Positions 1 to 8,376 of a stretch of DNA of 64,000 nucleotides are shown here, one piece after another. How positions within the stretch are numbered: the stretch's first letter is position 1; each line of letters begins with the position of its first letter. This stretch comes from Hymenobacter metallicola (GTDB taxonomy: Bacteria; Bacteroidota; Bacteroidia; Cytophagales; Hymenobacteraceae). The notes under the pieces are model-generated. The model had not been told where the DNA came from. It ran no database searches and worked only from the letters and a program-made list of their open reading frames with translations. The position numbers were made by a program, and so were the translations under genes. Where the stretch lies: contig NZ_SRMB01000001.1 of assembly GCF_004745645.1 (NCBI RefSeq), positions 1,116,001 through 1,180,000 of the forward strand, read 5' to 3'.

Positions 1-1020
1 AGTAGGCCAGTCCGGGTCTTCCCCATCGTTGCCGGCAGCATTTACCACCAGAATTCCTTTGCGCACGGCCATTGCGGCCGCCCGGGCCACCAGGCTGGTA
101 CGCCCGTTCATCTGCTCGGGAAAGTAGCGCCGGTCGGTGTAGCCCAGCGACGAGTTGATAATATCAGCCCCGTTACGGTCGGCCCACTCGGCGGCGGCCA
201 GCCAGGCTTCCTCCTCGGCGTAGATTTCGCGGGTGAGTCGCTCGGTACGGGCCAGCAGAAACTCGGCCTTGGGAGCCAAGCCCAGGGCGGTACCATCGGG
301 CAGCAGGCCGGCCAGGCAGGAAAGTACCTCGGTGCCATGAGTGCCGCCCACAAACACATTGGGGCCCTTCCGGACAAAGTCGTAGGTGGCAACCAGGCGC
401 TTCTCGCCAATCAGCTGGGCAAAGGCCGGGTGGCGGACCGTGCCGATAAAGCCCACGTCGAAGATGGCAATGCGCAGCCCTTGCCCCTCGAGGCGGGCCT
501 GGCGCAAGGCCGGGCCGCCCAGGCTGGCGGTTTGGCGGCGGGCCAGCTGCCGGTCGTCGGCGGTGATGGTCATGCTGCCCCGCTCGATTGTGCCGGCCTG
601 GGAGGCTAGCTGCAGGGAGCTTTGCTCCCATTGCTCCACACTTACCACTCCGGGCAGCATGCGCAGGCGGGCGGCTTGGGCCGGAGTAGCCCGGCAGGCC
701 ACGGCATTAAACCAACGGCTGACCAGCGTCACGGAATCGGCCACGGCCCGGATCTGCCGAACAAAATCGGGGCGGACGGGAAAATCGGTGCTGTCGGCCG
801 CGGGTAGCCCCTGGCGCTGGCGCCGCAGTTGGGCGGGAGCAGCGAAGTACGTTGCCGGGTTGAAATGCATACCGGCCTTGTTGCGCAGCAGCACCCAATA
901 GCGGGCTGGAGTGACTTCACTGGAAGGCAAAGTACCAGCTTGCAGAGCGGCACTTTCGAGCAGTAAACCGGCAAAAACAATGAGTTTGCCCCAACGGGCG
1001 GCAGACCAACGGATAGCCAC
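1..1020 (-). CDS. S8 family subtilisin-like serine peptidase, 3' end outside window
   Basis: The frame is open from the left edge to about 1020 and has no stop, so the C-terminal part is missing. An N-terminal hydrophobic segment (LIVFAGLLL) suggests export. A propeptide-like region follows (ARYWVLLRNKAG), as in secreted Bacteroidota subtilases. The catalytic Asp sits in IAIFDVGF and the catalytic His in HGTEVLS; VVNAAGNDG carries the oxyanion-hole Asn region. The catalytic Ser lies beyond the edge. No ATG fits the signal peptide: I chose GTG at 1020; the first in-frame ATG, at 870, would cut into the propeptide. Likely role: extracellular or periplasmic protein degradation. Substrate and secretion route cannot be told from this part. 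Confidence 0.85.
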   Translation of the reverse strand, partial: MAIRWSAARWGKLIVFAGLLLESAALQAGTLPSSEVTPARYWVLLRNKAGMHFNPATYFAAPAQLRRQRQGLPAADSTDFPVRPDFVRQIRAVADSVTLVSRWFNAVACRATPAQAARLRMLPGVVSVEQWEQSSLQLASQAGTIERGSMTITADDRQLARRQTASLGGPALRQARLEGQGLRIAIFDVGFIGTVRHPAFAQLIGEKRLVATYDFVRKGPNVFVGGTHGTEVLSCLAGLLPDGTALGLAPKAEFLLARTERLTREIYAEEEAWLAAAEWADRNGADIINSSLGYTDRRYFPEQMNGRTSLVARAAAMAVRKGILVVNAAGNDGEDPDWPT

Positions 1021-1197
1021 AAACAAAGCGGAGCAGTAATTTGATACAAACCGGAAGGTACAAGCTGGGCCTGAAAAGGCCGCCTTCCATGACAAAATTT
1101 GCGGCCCCCACCCTACCAACCAGCTGCGGCTTCGCACGGCACGACCAGCTAAGGAGAGTCCAGGAATGCCTGCGCCAGGTCAGGCAGCGGCTTTTCC

Positions 1198-1728
1198 TTA
1201 AGCCGGCAAGTAAAACTCTTCCACCTGACGCCACTGCTGCCCATCGTGGCGAAAAAGCACGAAGCTGCCGACTGCGAAGGTAGCCTGGTAGTGGCGGGCG
1301 ACGAAAAGGCTACGCAGTTCGGGGACGGCACTAGTGGGCAAGTCGCGGGTGGCAAGGGTCATATGGGGCGTGAAGGGCCGGTTTTCGCGGGGTACCCGCG
1401 GGGCGTGCTGGGCGCACCAGGCGACCAGGGCGGCGTGAAACGCCTGCACCGGCCCGGGCTGGGCCACCTGCACAAAGAGCGTGCGGTTGCCAAACCACCG
1501 GAAGTCCTGCAAGCCGACGGAAAAACGGGCCTGGGTTTTGGCAAACTCGGCTAAGGTTGCCCGAAACTCCGGCTCAAAGGCCTCGGGCTGGCGCAGGGGC
1601 GGAATCAGGGTGATGTGCGGGGGCAGGCGCACGGCGTTGCGGCTGCCCGTCAGCTGGTGCACTTCCTGCTTCATGGCCCAGACTTCGGAGAAAACGGGCT
1701 CCGGGGGCAACAGTGCGACTAGGAACAT
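1198..1728 (-). CDS. 2'-5' RNA ligase / 2H phosphoesterase family protein
   Basis: A 176-residue protein with the two HxT motifs that define the 2H phosphoesterase fold: PPHITL (His38) and FTPHMTL (His122). The length is typical of the LigT/ThpR group, which acts on 2',3'-cyclic phosphates or 2'-5' linked RNA ends. I start at ATG 1728 (MFLVALLPPEP), because the family begins directly with this first strand; a TTG at 1743 would add five residues. It stands alone between the S8 protease gene and a terminator-like hairpin. The true substrate is unknown, as for most bacterial members. Confidence 0.82.
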   Translation of the reverse strand: MFLVALLPPEPVFSEVWAMKQEVHQLTGSRNAVRLPPHITLIPPLRQPEAFEPEFRATLAEFAKTQARFSVGLQDFRWFGNRTLFVQVAQPGPVQAFHAALVAWCAQHAPRVPRENRPFTPHMTLATRDLPTSAVPELRSLFVARHYQATFAVGSFVLFRHDGQQWRQVEEFYLPA

Positions 1729-1825
1729 AAGGGGGGCTAACAAATAGATGGATTAGGGGGCTAAAGCCGTGTCCATCCCGGCGGCGCGCGGTACTCTACA
1801 GCAATAGGCCCCGTGTTCTTACGTG

Positions 1826-1862
1826 AAAAGCCCTTCCCCGTGCGCAACGAGAAAGGGCTTTT
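1826..1862. terminator. Hairpin terminator candidate, 10-bp perfect stem
   Basis: AAAAGCCCTT (1826-1835) pairs with AAGGGCTTTT (1853-1862), giving T tracts on both strands. It lies about 190 bases beyond the stop of the minus-strand M28 peptidase gene and 100 bases upstream of the 2H phosphoesterase start, so it most likely ends the M28 transcript. The rest of the 1729-2052 gap holds only the small repeat at 1975. Confidence 0.6.
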
Positions 1863-1974
1863 CGGGAAAAGAACGCAGGACGTATGTCTGGCGGACGAGT
1901 TGACACCGCTTTCCTCGTAAGGCCAGGAAAAAGGGCTTGGTGGTGAAAAGTCAGGGCGTACTGCGCAGCGGACC

Positions 1975-2005
1975 GGTTGCTTCGGCTAGCGCCTCGCAAC
2001 GACAC
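1975..2005. repeat. Intergenic repeat fragment of the TTGC..CGAAGCAA class
   Basis: GGTTGCTTCGGC at 1975-1986 and GCCTCGCAACGACA at 1991-2004 match the pattern of the widespread bacterial repeat GTCATTGCGAG...CGAAGCAATC, read on the minus strand. Related intergenic fragments occur at 25234, 31016 and 51335. The class assignment rests on pattern memory, not on a search. Confidence 0.45.
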
Positions 2006-2052
2006 GCGAAGACCATCAGCACCTTCTTCTCCAGCACAGTATTACCCCCCGA

Positions 2053-3447
2053 TTACAGCCCGTACTTGCTCAGCAAATAAATCAGGCTGGCCATGCTGGC
2101 CCCGCCCAGCTCCAGCTCCCGACGGTTGACCTTGTCGAAGGTGTCGGCGGCGGTGTGGTGGATGTCGAAGTAGCGCTGGTCGTCGCAGTCGTAGCCGATG
2201 AGGGCCTTGGTCTGGTCTTTCAGCGGCTCGATGTCGGTGCCGGAATGGCCGGCCTTGAACTCGGTGCTGCCGTAGGGCCGGAACAAGGGCTGCCACTGCT
2301 GAATCTTTTTGACGGTAGGGGCCGGGGCATCGATGTTGAAACCGCGGGGCGTAAACCCGCCCCCATCCGACTCCATGGCCGCCAGGTGCTTTTCCCCCGC
2401 CGACTTAGCCAGCTCGGCATATTTGGTGCCGCCCCGCACGCCGTTTTCCTCGTTCATAAACAGCACAGCCCGCACGGTGCGCTCGGGCTTGAGCCCGGCG
2501 GCCTTGAGCAGCCGCAGCGCCTCCATGCTTTGCACGCAGCCCGTACCATCGTCGTGGGCTCCCTGGGCCAGGTCCCAGGAGTCGAGGTGGCCGCCTACGG
2601 CAATGATTTCGTTGGGATACTTGGTGCCCTTAATTTCGCCCACCACGTTGTAGCTTTTCACCTCGGGCAGGGTTTCGCAGTTCATTTCCAGCTCGAAGGT
2701 CAGGCCGGGGTCGGCTTTGAGCAGCTGGCTGAGCTGGTCGGCCCCGTTGGTGCTCAGGGCGGCAGCCGGAATTTTGGTCACCTTCTCGTCGTAGCGCATG
2801 GTGCCGGTGTGGGGGAAGTCGTCGTGGGCCAGGGACAGGGAGCGAACCAGGGCCCCGATGGCACCGCGCTTGGCGGCTTCGATGGCCCCGTTGCGGCGCT
2901 GGTCTCCGGCTTCGCCGTAGGCCTGGCCGGTTTCGATAAAGGTGGGGTTCATGGGCCGGTTGAAGAACACCAGCTTGCCTTTCACTTTCTCGTCGGGCAG
3001 GGCGGCCAGCTCGGCCCAGCTTTGCACCTCTACCACCTGGGCCTTGATGCGGCCATTGGTACCGACCGAGCCGCCCAGGGCACAGACGTTCATGTCGAGG
3101 CCCTTGCCCTTGGCCCCCTTGATTTCCGCTTTTTCCTTGGCCCCGCGCACCCAGTGGGGCACCATTACTTCCTGCAGATACACCCGGTCCAGGCCCAGCT
3201 TTTCCATCGTGACCTTGCCCCACTGCACGGCCTGCTCGGCCTGGGATGACCCGCTGAGGCGGCCGCCAATCTGGCCGGTGAGGTAGCGCAGGTTTTCGTA
3301 GCTCTGCCCGCGCAGCAGGGCTTCGTCGTAGATTTTGCGCAGAACGAGCGAGTCGGGTTTGTTGACTTTAGCGGTTTGGGCGTGCGAAGTGAAAGCCAGT
3401 AAGCCGAGGCCCGAAACAAGCAGCCCGCGGCGGAAGATTGAGCGCAT
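2053..3447 (-). CDS. M28 family zinc peptidase with PA-like insert (PGCP/CPQ type), secreted
   Basis: A 464-residue secreted aminopeptidase or carboxypeptidase of family M28. A signal peptide ends near TSHAQ. The zinc-ligand motifs come in the expected order: GGHLDSWD (His), GAHDDGTG (bridging Asp), MNEENG (catalytic and ligand Glu), ESDGG (Asp) and DIHHTAADT (His). Residues between about 120 and 260 form the protease-associated insert seen in plasma glutamate carboxypeptidase homologues. Start: ATG 3447 rather than the TTG two codons upstream. Probable role: trimming of peptides outside the cytoplasm. A second, shorter M28 enzyme lies at 48300-49235 and is not a close copy. Confidence 0.9.
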   Translation of the reverse strand: MRSIFRRGLLVSGLGLLAFTSHAQTAKVNKPDSLVLRKIYDEALLRGQSYENLRYLTGQIGGRLSGSSQAEQAVQWGKVTMEKLGLDRVYLQEVMVPHWVRGAKEKAEIKGAKGKGLDMNVCALGGSVGTNGRIKAQVVEVQSWAELAALPDEKVKGKLVFFNRPMNPTFIETGQAYGEAGDQRRNGAIEAAKRGAIGALVRSLSLAHDDFPHTGTMRYDEKVTKIPAAALSTNGADQLSQLLKADPGLTFELEMNCETLPEVKSYNVVGEIKGTKYPNEIIAVGGHLDSWDLAQGAHDDGTGCVQSMEALRLLKAAGLKPERTVRAVLFMNEENGVRGGTKYAELAKSAGEKHLAAMESDGGGFTPRGFNIDAPAPTVKKIQQWQPLFRPYGSTEFKAGHSGTDIEPLKDQTKALIGYDCDDQRYFDIHHTAADTFDKVNRRELELGGASMASLIYLLSKYGL

Positions 3448-3559
3448 AACCAAGAAAATTCAGCGAAGAAAAAACAGTAAAAACCGGGTCAGCAGGCCTC
3501 TTTACGCCGGTACCGACGGGCTAAGGTAACACGAAACGCGGGTGGGCTGCGTGCAAAGG

Positions 3560-4753
3560 TTACTTTTTTGGCACCAGGCCCCGCTCCTGCAATACCGGGC
3601 CCAGCGGACCGCTGCGCTTGATGAGCGGCAGCAGCTCCTCATAGGTCAGCACAATTTCCAGAAACCGGTCGGCAGTGCCGGCCCCGGCTTTACTCAGGCG
3701 GGCATCGTCCCGGTCGTCGAGCGTAAACACCAGGCCCGCCGGAGCCAGTACAAATCCGCCTACGGGCAGGCGGGGCAAGGGAGCTTTCACGGCCCGGGAG
3801 GCCGGCAAGCCGGCCAGGTAGCGCTCCACGCTGCGCTGAAACAGGCTGAGCAGGCGCTTCTGATAATCTTTGACCAGCAGATCGGCCAGCTTCAGGCGGC
3901 GCCCCGTGCGCAGGTCGAAGCTAACCCCGTCGTACCATTCGTGGGGCTGGTAATCCGGACCCTGCTGAAAGCTGCTCACCCGCATGACGGAAAACAGGTT
4001 GTTGCCATTGTAGACCACGTCGGTAGAGCCATGAAACTGGTAGCCTTTATCCTGGCGCTGTTTGCGGCGCAGCAGGGTGTCCAGGTAAAGGGGCATCATC
4101 TCGGCCGAAACCGGGGCGGCCAGCACCTGGCGCAGGCGCCGCTCGGCCCCGGGGTTCTGGGGCAGCTTGACCTCGAGGTAGAACTGGTAAAAAAACGCCG
4201 AGTCCCGGGGTTGCTGACTGGTTTCGCGCCAAGCGTTGTAGCGCCACATTTCCCACAAGTCCTGCTCGTAGCGGGCCGCCTTGGCGTAGGTTTCGCGCAG
4301 GGTGAAGGGAGCCGTGCGGCGGCCATCGGCGTTTTCCCAGGTGCCCCGCACCGTCCCTCCTTTTTTGCCCGGCAGCCGCAGTTGCCCGGTGATATCCCCG
4401 GCCGGCGTTTCGCATACGTTCACGGTGCGGGGCCCGGGCCCGGCGTCAAACCGCGCTTCCTGCCACACCCCCCACCGCTCGTAGTAGTAGCCGCCCGTGT
4501 AGCTGCCATTGGCCGAGTCCAGCTCCATTGTAATCGGGAACTTGCCAATGGCGCCCCGCAAACGGCGCGGACCGGCCAGCCGTTCGTGGTAGAGGCGGGT
4601 GGGCCGGGCCGAGGTATCGGGGGGGCCCACGAAGCTAGCCGAGCCGGGTACCGGCCGCACAACAGAATCGGCGGCCGGGTTCAGGGTTTGGGCGGCTACC
4701 GGCCCACTACCCAGCCCCAGCCCAGCCAGTAACAGCACGAGCAGTCTTCTCAT
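3560..4753 (-). CDS. Secreted protein with C-terminal RsiV/DUF3298-like domain
   Basis: A 397-residue exported protein; the signal peptide MRRLLVLLLAGLGLGS ends at AAQ. The middle part (about 45-170) is beta-rich with many Gly, Tyr and Trp. The last 130 residues follow the RsiV/DUF3298 pattern: VSFDLRTGRRLKLADLL, a helical stretch, then GFVLAPAGLVFTLDD and a final strand with LTYEELLPL. In RsiV such a domain binds lysozyme, but here there is no transmembrane anti-sigma part, so the function is unknown. Its ATG overlaps the TGA of the upstream gene by 4 bases, so it is the last gene of a three-gene operon with the DUF1028 and SixA-like genes. Confidence 0.7.
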   Translation of the reverse strand: MRRLLVLLLAGLGLGSGPVAAQTLNPAADSVVRPVPGSASFVGPPDTSARPTRLYHERLAGPRRLRGAIGKFPITMELDSANGSYTGGYYYERWGVWQEARFDAGPGPRTVNVCETPAGDITGQLRLPGKKGGTVRGTWENADGRRTAPFTLRETYAKAARYEQDLWEMWRYNAWRETSQQPRDSAFFYQFYLEVKLPQNPGAERRLRQVLAAPVSAEMMPLYLDTLLRRKQRQDKGYQFHGSTDVVYNGNNLFSVMRVSSFQQGPDYQPHEWYDGVSFDLRTGRRLKLADLLVKDYQKRLLSLFQRSVERYLAGLPASRAVKAPLPRLPVGGFVLAPAGLVFTLDDRDDARLSKAGAGTADRFLEIVLTYEELLPLIKRSGPLGPVLQERGLVPKK

Positions 4754-5337
4754 TTAGCGGCCGGTACTACCGTAGCGGCTCCGTACGGCTGGCTCGTGGC
4801 CGTGGCCGCGCCCGTGGCCGGCAAGCGTACTTCGAGCAGGTAGCTGTGCTCGTAGTCGGGCACGGTAGCCACGGGACGGGTGGCGCCCAGGGCTTCCGCC
4901 GTTTCCAGAATCGTATTGGAATGGCCCACGACCAGCACTTTTTTACCTTGGTACTCGGTCTTGATTCGCTCGATTAGGGCGCTCAGCTGCCGGGCATCGT
5001 ACACCTGCGGCGTCAGTTGCAGCTTGGCAGCCAGGGGCGCGGCCGTGGTGCGGGTCCGGGTGGTATTGGTGGTGAAGATGGCCGCAATGGGCTCCTGGCC
5101 CAGCTTTTCCCGCAGGGCCTGGGCCCGCTGCCCGCCGGCCGGCGTCAGCACCGGGTCGGGCAGACCGGGCGTGGGGTCTTTTTCGGCATGGCGCACGATG
5201 TAGACCGTCGTAACAGCGGATGCGGCGGCCGTAGGCTTGGCGGCCGCGCACCCCAGCAGGCCGGTGGCTACGAGCCAGATAAAACCGGCCACCACGACAG
5301 CCCGGCCACCGCCACACAAGAGGGATTTGAATTTCAT
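4750..5337 (-). CDS. Histidine phosphatase (SixA/PGM-like) lipoprotein
   Basis: A 195-residue protein with a lipoprotein signal (hydrophobic stretch ending in TGLLGC, Cys30). The histidine phosphatase core has the phospho-accepting His in VRHAEK (His50), a trailing Thr/Arg segment (TNTTRTRTTAAPLA) and the second His in VVGHSNT. Members dephosphorylate small metabolites or phospho-His proteins. An outer-membrane-anchored form is common in Bacteroidota, and its substrate is unknown. It lies 14 bases after the DUF1028 gene and overlaps the next gene by ATGA, so the three are co-transcribed. Confidence 0.83.
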   Translation of the reverse strand: MKFKSLLCGGGRAVVVAGFIWLVATGLLGCAAAKPTAAASAVTTVYIVRHAEKDPTPGLPDPVLTPAGGQRAQALREKLGQEPIAAIFTTNTTRTRTTAAPLAAKLQLTPQVYDARQLSALIERIKTEYQGKKVLVVGHSNTILETAEALGATRPVATVPDYEHSYLLEVRLPATGAATATSQPYGAATVVPAAK

Positions 5338-5351
5338 AGGAGTCAGCGTTG

Positions 5352-6353
5352 CTATTTTAAGCTCAGAATCTGCTTGAGCTCAGCTTCTGTTACCGTGAGC
5401 AGGCCCACTTTGGGTAGTCGTTCGGTGAGGGTGCGCCAGTTGGGGTCTTGCCGGAAAATCGGTTTGAGCAGGGCCAGGGCCGCGGGCAGCTGCTGCTTGT
5501 TGGCCAGGGTAATGGCGTGCCAGTACTTCATTTCCAGGTTTTCGGGAAACATCTTCTCGGCCGCCTGATACTCCTCAATGGCCCGGGGCATATCATTTTT
5601 CTCCACGGCCAGGTCGCCGGCATTCATATGGTCGTAGGCGCGGGTGAGGCGCAGCAGGCGGGCCAGCTCGGGCAGCGGAGCGGCATTGTCTTCCACCCGC
5701 AAATCAATCAGCCGGTCGTCCCAGGGCGCGGCCGTAGCTTTGCCCCGCACCACCAGCAAAGCCGCCGACTGCTTGCCGCGGATGTCGCCGCCCGCGGCCT
5801 GGGCCGCTTCCAGGGCCGACAATACCCGCTCGGCAAAGGGCAACTTGGCGTTTTGCTCGTAAGCCTTGGCCATAGCGGGCCACACCTTGTCGTTGAGCAT
5901 CATGTTGGCCTGCACCGAAAACTGGTTGCCTTTGATATGCCCGGCCAAGTCCACGCATTTCTTGCCCGTATGGGTGGCCACGTTGCCGCGGGCATCCACA
6001 ATGGCAACCTGGCGCACCTCCCGGCCTTCGTCGGTAGCCAGTAGCTCGTCGAGGGCCTGCTGGGCGGTTTTGCCGCTTTTCAGCAAGGCTAGGCCCCGGG
6101 TCCCGAACGACTTATTGGTAAACGACTGCGTAGCCACCACGCCCACCCCGGCCTCGCCCCAGGACACGGCCGTGCCCACCGAAAACCAGTGGCTCTGCAC
6201 GGCCACGGCCATATCGCCGGTGGCCGGGTCGCGGGCCACGATAGAAAAAGTGTGCGCCAGCGGGTCGGCGGCGGTATACACCTGGGCCGCCGCGGGCCGG
6301 GACAAGCCGAGCGCCAGCAGCGCGGCGGCAACAAATCGGGAGTTGAGTAGCAT
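5352..6353 (-). CDS. DUF1028 family Ntn-hydrolase-like protein with C-terminal TPR-like tail, secreted
   Basis: A 333-residue protein. Start at ATG 6353 gives a clean signal peptide (MLLNSRFVAAALLALG...AAAQ); a longer frame to 6446 would bury it. After cleavage the mature chain reads HTFSIVARDPATGDMAVAVQ, then FSVGTAVSWGEAGVG and VATQSF, the DUF1028 signature with an Ntn-hydrolase-like N-terminal fold. The family is often seen with peptidoglycan or amide-related genes, but its activity is not established. Residues about 250-333 look like helical TPR repeats (AGDLAVEKNDMPRAIEEYQ, AALALLKPIFRQDPNW). First gene of the operon with the SixA-like lipoprotein and the RsiV-like protein. Confidence 0.82.
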   Translation of the reverse strand: MLLNSRFVAAALLALGLSRPAAAQVYTAADPLAHTFSIVARDPATGDMAVAVQSHWFSVGTAVSWGEAGVGVVATQSFTNKSFGTRGLALLKSGKTAQQALDELLATDEGREVRQVAIVDARGNVATHTGKKCVDLAGHIKGNQFSVQANMMLNDKVWPAMAKAYEQNAKLPFAERVLSALEAAQAAGGDIRGKQSAALLVVRGKATAAPWDDRLIDLRVEDNAAPLPELARLLRLTRAYDHMNAGDLAVEKNDMPRAIEEYQAAEKMFPENLEMKYWHAITLANKQQLPAALALLKPIFRQDPNWRTLTERLPKVGLLTVTEAELKQILSLK

Positions 6354-6457
6354 TAGCAAGCGTAGCGGAGTGAATTTGGGGGGAAGATAAAGCACAAACG
6401 CGTCTGGGCGTGCGAGGCTGCTTCCTGCCAGCCGACCAAGGGCCACTCGTAGCGGAT

Positions 6458-6509
6458 TGTACCAAAACAGGCGGTACCAAAAGTTTTTGGCACCGCCTGT
6501 TTTGGTACA
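6458..6509. repeat. Near-perfect 25-bp inverted repeat with 2-base loop
   Basis: Arm 1 (6458-6482) and arm 2 (6485-6509) are complementary at 24 of 25 positions, separated by GT. Each arm itself holds GTACCAAAA twice or its complement. It lies between the terminator behind surE and the start of the DUF1028 gene. It could be a regulatory hairpin, a small repeat element, or a second terminator. Confidence 0.7.
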
Positions 6510-6539
6510 GCTCTATTGCTGCCGTTAGGCTGGCACCCA

Positions 6540-6585
6540 CCAAAACGCGACGAGCTCCGAAAGGCGGTTTCGGAGCTCGTTTTGG
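6540..6585. terminator. Terminator behind surE
   Basis: CGAGCTCCGAAA (6551-6562) pairs with TTTCGGAGCTCG (6568-6579) around a GGCGG loop, and an outer CCAAAACG/CGTTTTGG pair extends the stem past a 3-base bulge. It lies just downstream of the surE stop on the minus strand. Confidence 0.7.
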
Positions 6586-6598
6586 CCAAAGCCGCCGC

Positions 6599-7486
6599 TT
6601 ACTTCTTAGCCGTTTTCTTGGCGGCCGGGGCCGGCTTGGCTTTCTGCGGGGGTTGGGGCGACGTTGCTTTCGAAACCGTTTTGATTGGTTTGCCGCCCTG
6701 TAATCCCAGCTGCCACTGCTCGTTCATCTGCGTCAGGCCGTGCAGGGCCGTCAGGTCGAACTGGCAGGGCACGATGGAAATATAGTTCTGGGCCAGGGCA
6801 AATTCGTCGGTATCCTCGCCCTGGTCCTCGTTCACGAAATTGCCGATCAGCCAGTAGTAAGGCCGGTTGTGCGGGTCGTAGCGCAAATCGAACTCCTCCT
6901 GCCACTTGGCCCGGGCCTGCCGGCAGAGCCGGGCGCCGGCAATGGGCTGGGCCTGCTTCTTGGGGAAGTTGATGTTCAACGCCGTGCCCACCGGAATGCC
7001 GTGCGCCAGGGCCTGGCGCGTGAGGTGCTCCACCCATTCTTCGGTGTGCGAAAAATCGGCCTGGTGCCCGTAGTCGCAGAGGGAAAAGCCAATGGCGGGC
7101 AGGCCCTCAATGGCGGCTTCAATGGCGGCCGACATGGTGCCCGAGTACAGCACGTTCACCGAGGAGTTGGAACCGTGGTTGATGCCCGATACCACCAGAT
7201 CCGGGGTGCGGTCCTTGAGCACTACGTGCTTGGCCAGCTTCACGCAGTCGGCGGGCGTGCCGCTGCACTCGTAGGCCTCGATGCCTTCGAAAATGGTGCT
7301 GGGGTCGAGGCGCAGGGAGGTGCCGATGGTAATGGCGTGGCCCATACCCGACTGCGGCGAGTTGGGCGCCACCACCACCACCTCGCCGATGCGGCGCATC
7401 ACGCGCACCAGCAGGGCGATGCCCGGGGCCGTGATGCCGTCGTCGTTGGAAATCAAAATCAGCGGTTTACGAGCTGTAGCAGGCAC
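6599..7486 (-). CDS. surE: 5'/3'-nucleotidase SurE
   Basis: A 295-residue protein with the SurE motifs: LILISNDDGITAPGI at the N-terminus (metal-binding Asp pair), VVVVAPNSPQSGMGHAIT, CSGTPADCV and LVVSGINHGSN. SurE removes phosphate from nucleoside monophosphates in the cytoplasm and is linked to stationary-phase survival. The last 25 residues are an Ala/Lys/Pro tail, which is low complexity and not part of the fold. The start is GTG at 7486; the longer frame has no better choice. A perfect TAnnTTTG box lies 33 bases upstream and a strong terminator follows, so it is a single-gene unit. Confidence 0.95.
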   Translation of the reverse strand: MPATARKPLILISNDDGITAPGIALLVRVMRRIGEVVVVAPNSPQSGMGHAITIGTSLRLDPSTIFEGIEAYECSGTPADCVKLAKHVVLKDRTPDLVVSGINHGSNSSVNVLYSGTMSAAIEAAIEGLPAIGFSLCDYGHQADFSHTEEWVEHLTRQALAHGIPVGTALNINFPKKQAQPIAGARLCRQARAKWQEEFDLRYDPHNRPYYWLIGNFVNEDQGEDTDEFALAQNYISIVPCQFDLTALHGLTQMNEQWQLGLQGGKPIKTVSKATSPQPPQKAKPAPAAKKTAKK

Positions 7487-7518
7487 GGGCAGCGGAGTTT
7501 AGTGGTACAATATCCGGG

Positions 7519-7526
7519 CAAAGGTA
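7519..7526 (-). promoter_or_regulatory. Candidate -7 box (TACCTTTG) for surE
   Basis: On the minus strand TACCTTTG matches the Bacteroidota sigma-A -7 consensus TAnnTTTG exactly and lies 33 bases before the GTG start. No clear TTG -33 element was found. Confidence 0.5.
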
Positions 7527-7613
7527 CACAAGGGCCGGAGTTGGGCGGTTACACGTAGAAAGCTGCTGTATACGTCAACGCCCGGCGTGCTGCCCCCGTA
7601 TTTCCTGCCAACC

Positions 7614-8258
7614 ATGATCAACCCAAGCTACCTTTCCGCGGCCCTGCTGCTGCTACTCATCAGTTGCGACTCGCCCGCGGGGCGCACCCCGGCCGCCTCT
7701 TCCGGCTCGGAAGCCCCCTTTGCCGGGAGCACCGGCACCACCGACCCCGCCGCGCTCGGCTCCTCGGCCGCCAACCTGCCCGATTCGCTCCACCTGATTA
7801 GCCCCAGCCAGGTGGGCCGGCTGCGGCTTAACATGAAGGAACGGGAGCTGCTGGCCTTGGTACCGGCTGCCCAGCTCACCAAAACTTCCTATCAGTATAA
7901 AGGAGTCACCTACCCGGCTTACCGCCTGCGCGACGCCCAGCAGCCCCAGGCCCCGGAAACCATACTGGAGTTTATCAGCGGCCCCGACTCGGTGGTTACC
8001 CTGCGCCGCATCCGCGTCTACGACCCGCAGTACCGCACGGCCGAGGGCATCGGGGTAGGTTCCCCGTTCGGGGCAGCCCGGCAAGTGTACGGCCTGACGC
8101 GCGTACGCCAGGACGAGGACGACTTTGTCGCCATATCGGGCCAGATGCGCATCGGCTGGATTCTGGACGAAAAGTCTTTGCCCGCCAACCACGGCACCGA
8201 CATGAGCACGGCCGACATCCCGCCGGCTACCCGCATCATGGGCGTGCGGGTGCGGTAG
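7614..8258 (+). CDS. Hypothetical lipoprotein
   Basis: A 214-residue protein of unknown function. Start at ATG 7614 gives a lipoprotein signal, MINPSYLSAALLLLLISC, with the lipobox LISC; a GTG nine codons upstream would only lengthen the n-region. A Ser/Ala/Pro-rich linker follows to residue 50. The folded part holds VYDPQYRTAEGIGVGSPF and VYGLTRVRQDEDDF, a pattern (GIGVGS followed by a short strand and YG) common to Bacteroidota periplasmic proteins of unknown role. It is divergent from surE, and the 127 bases between the two starts should hold both promoters. Confidence 0.72.
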   Translation: MINPSYLSAALLLLLISCDSPAGRTPAASSGSEAPFAGSTGTTDPAALGSSAANLPDSLHLISPSQVGRLRLNMKERELLALVPAAQLTKTSYQYKGVTYPAYRLRDAQQPQAPETILEFISGPDSVVTLRRIRVYDPQYRTAEGIGVGSPFGAARQVYGLTRVRQDEDDFVAISGQMRIGWILDEKSLPANHGTDMSTADIPPATRIMGVRVR

Positions 8259-8376
8259 CTCAACCGTGGGCTTATGGTATTCCACCATAAATCTTGTACT
8301 TTGGCAACGATGGTAGTCTTCCTATATACCTTTCTTCCCCTCCGCCAAACCTCGCCGCCTAGCCTACTCTCCTTCT

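Noticed and set aside
1796..2005. 69-residue minus-strand frame in the gap
   Set aside because: It covers a terminator hairpin and a repeat fragment, so it is not coding.
2155..3249. 364-residue plus-strand frame over the M28 gene
   Set aside because: Antisense shadow; the minus strand has all zinc-ligand motifs.
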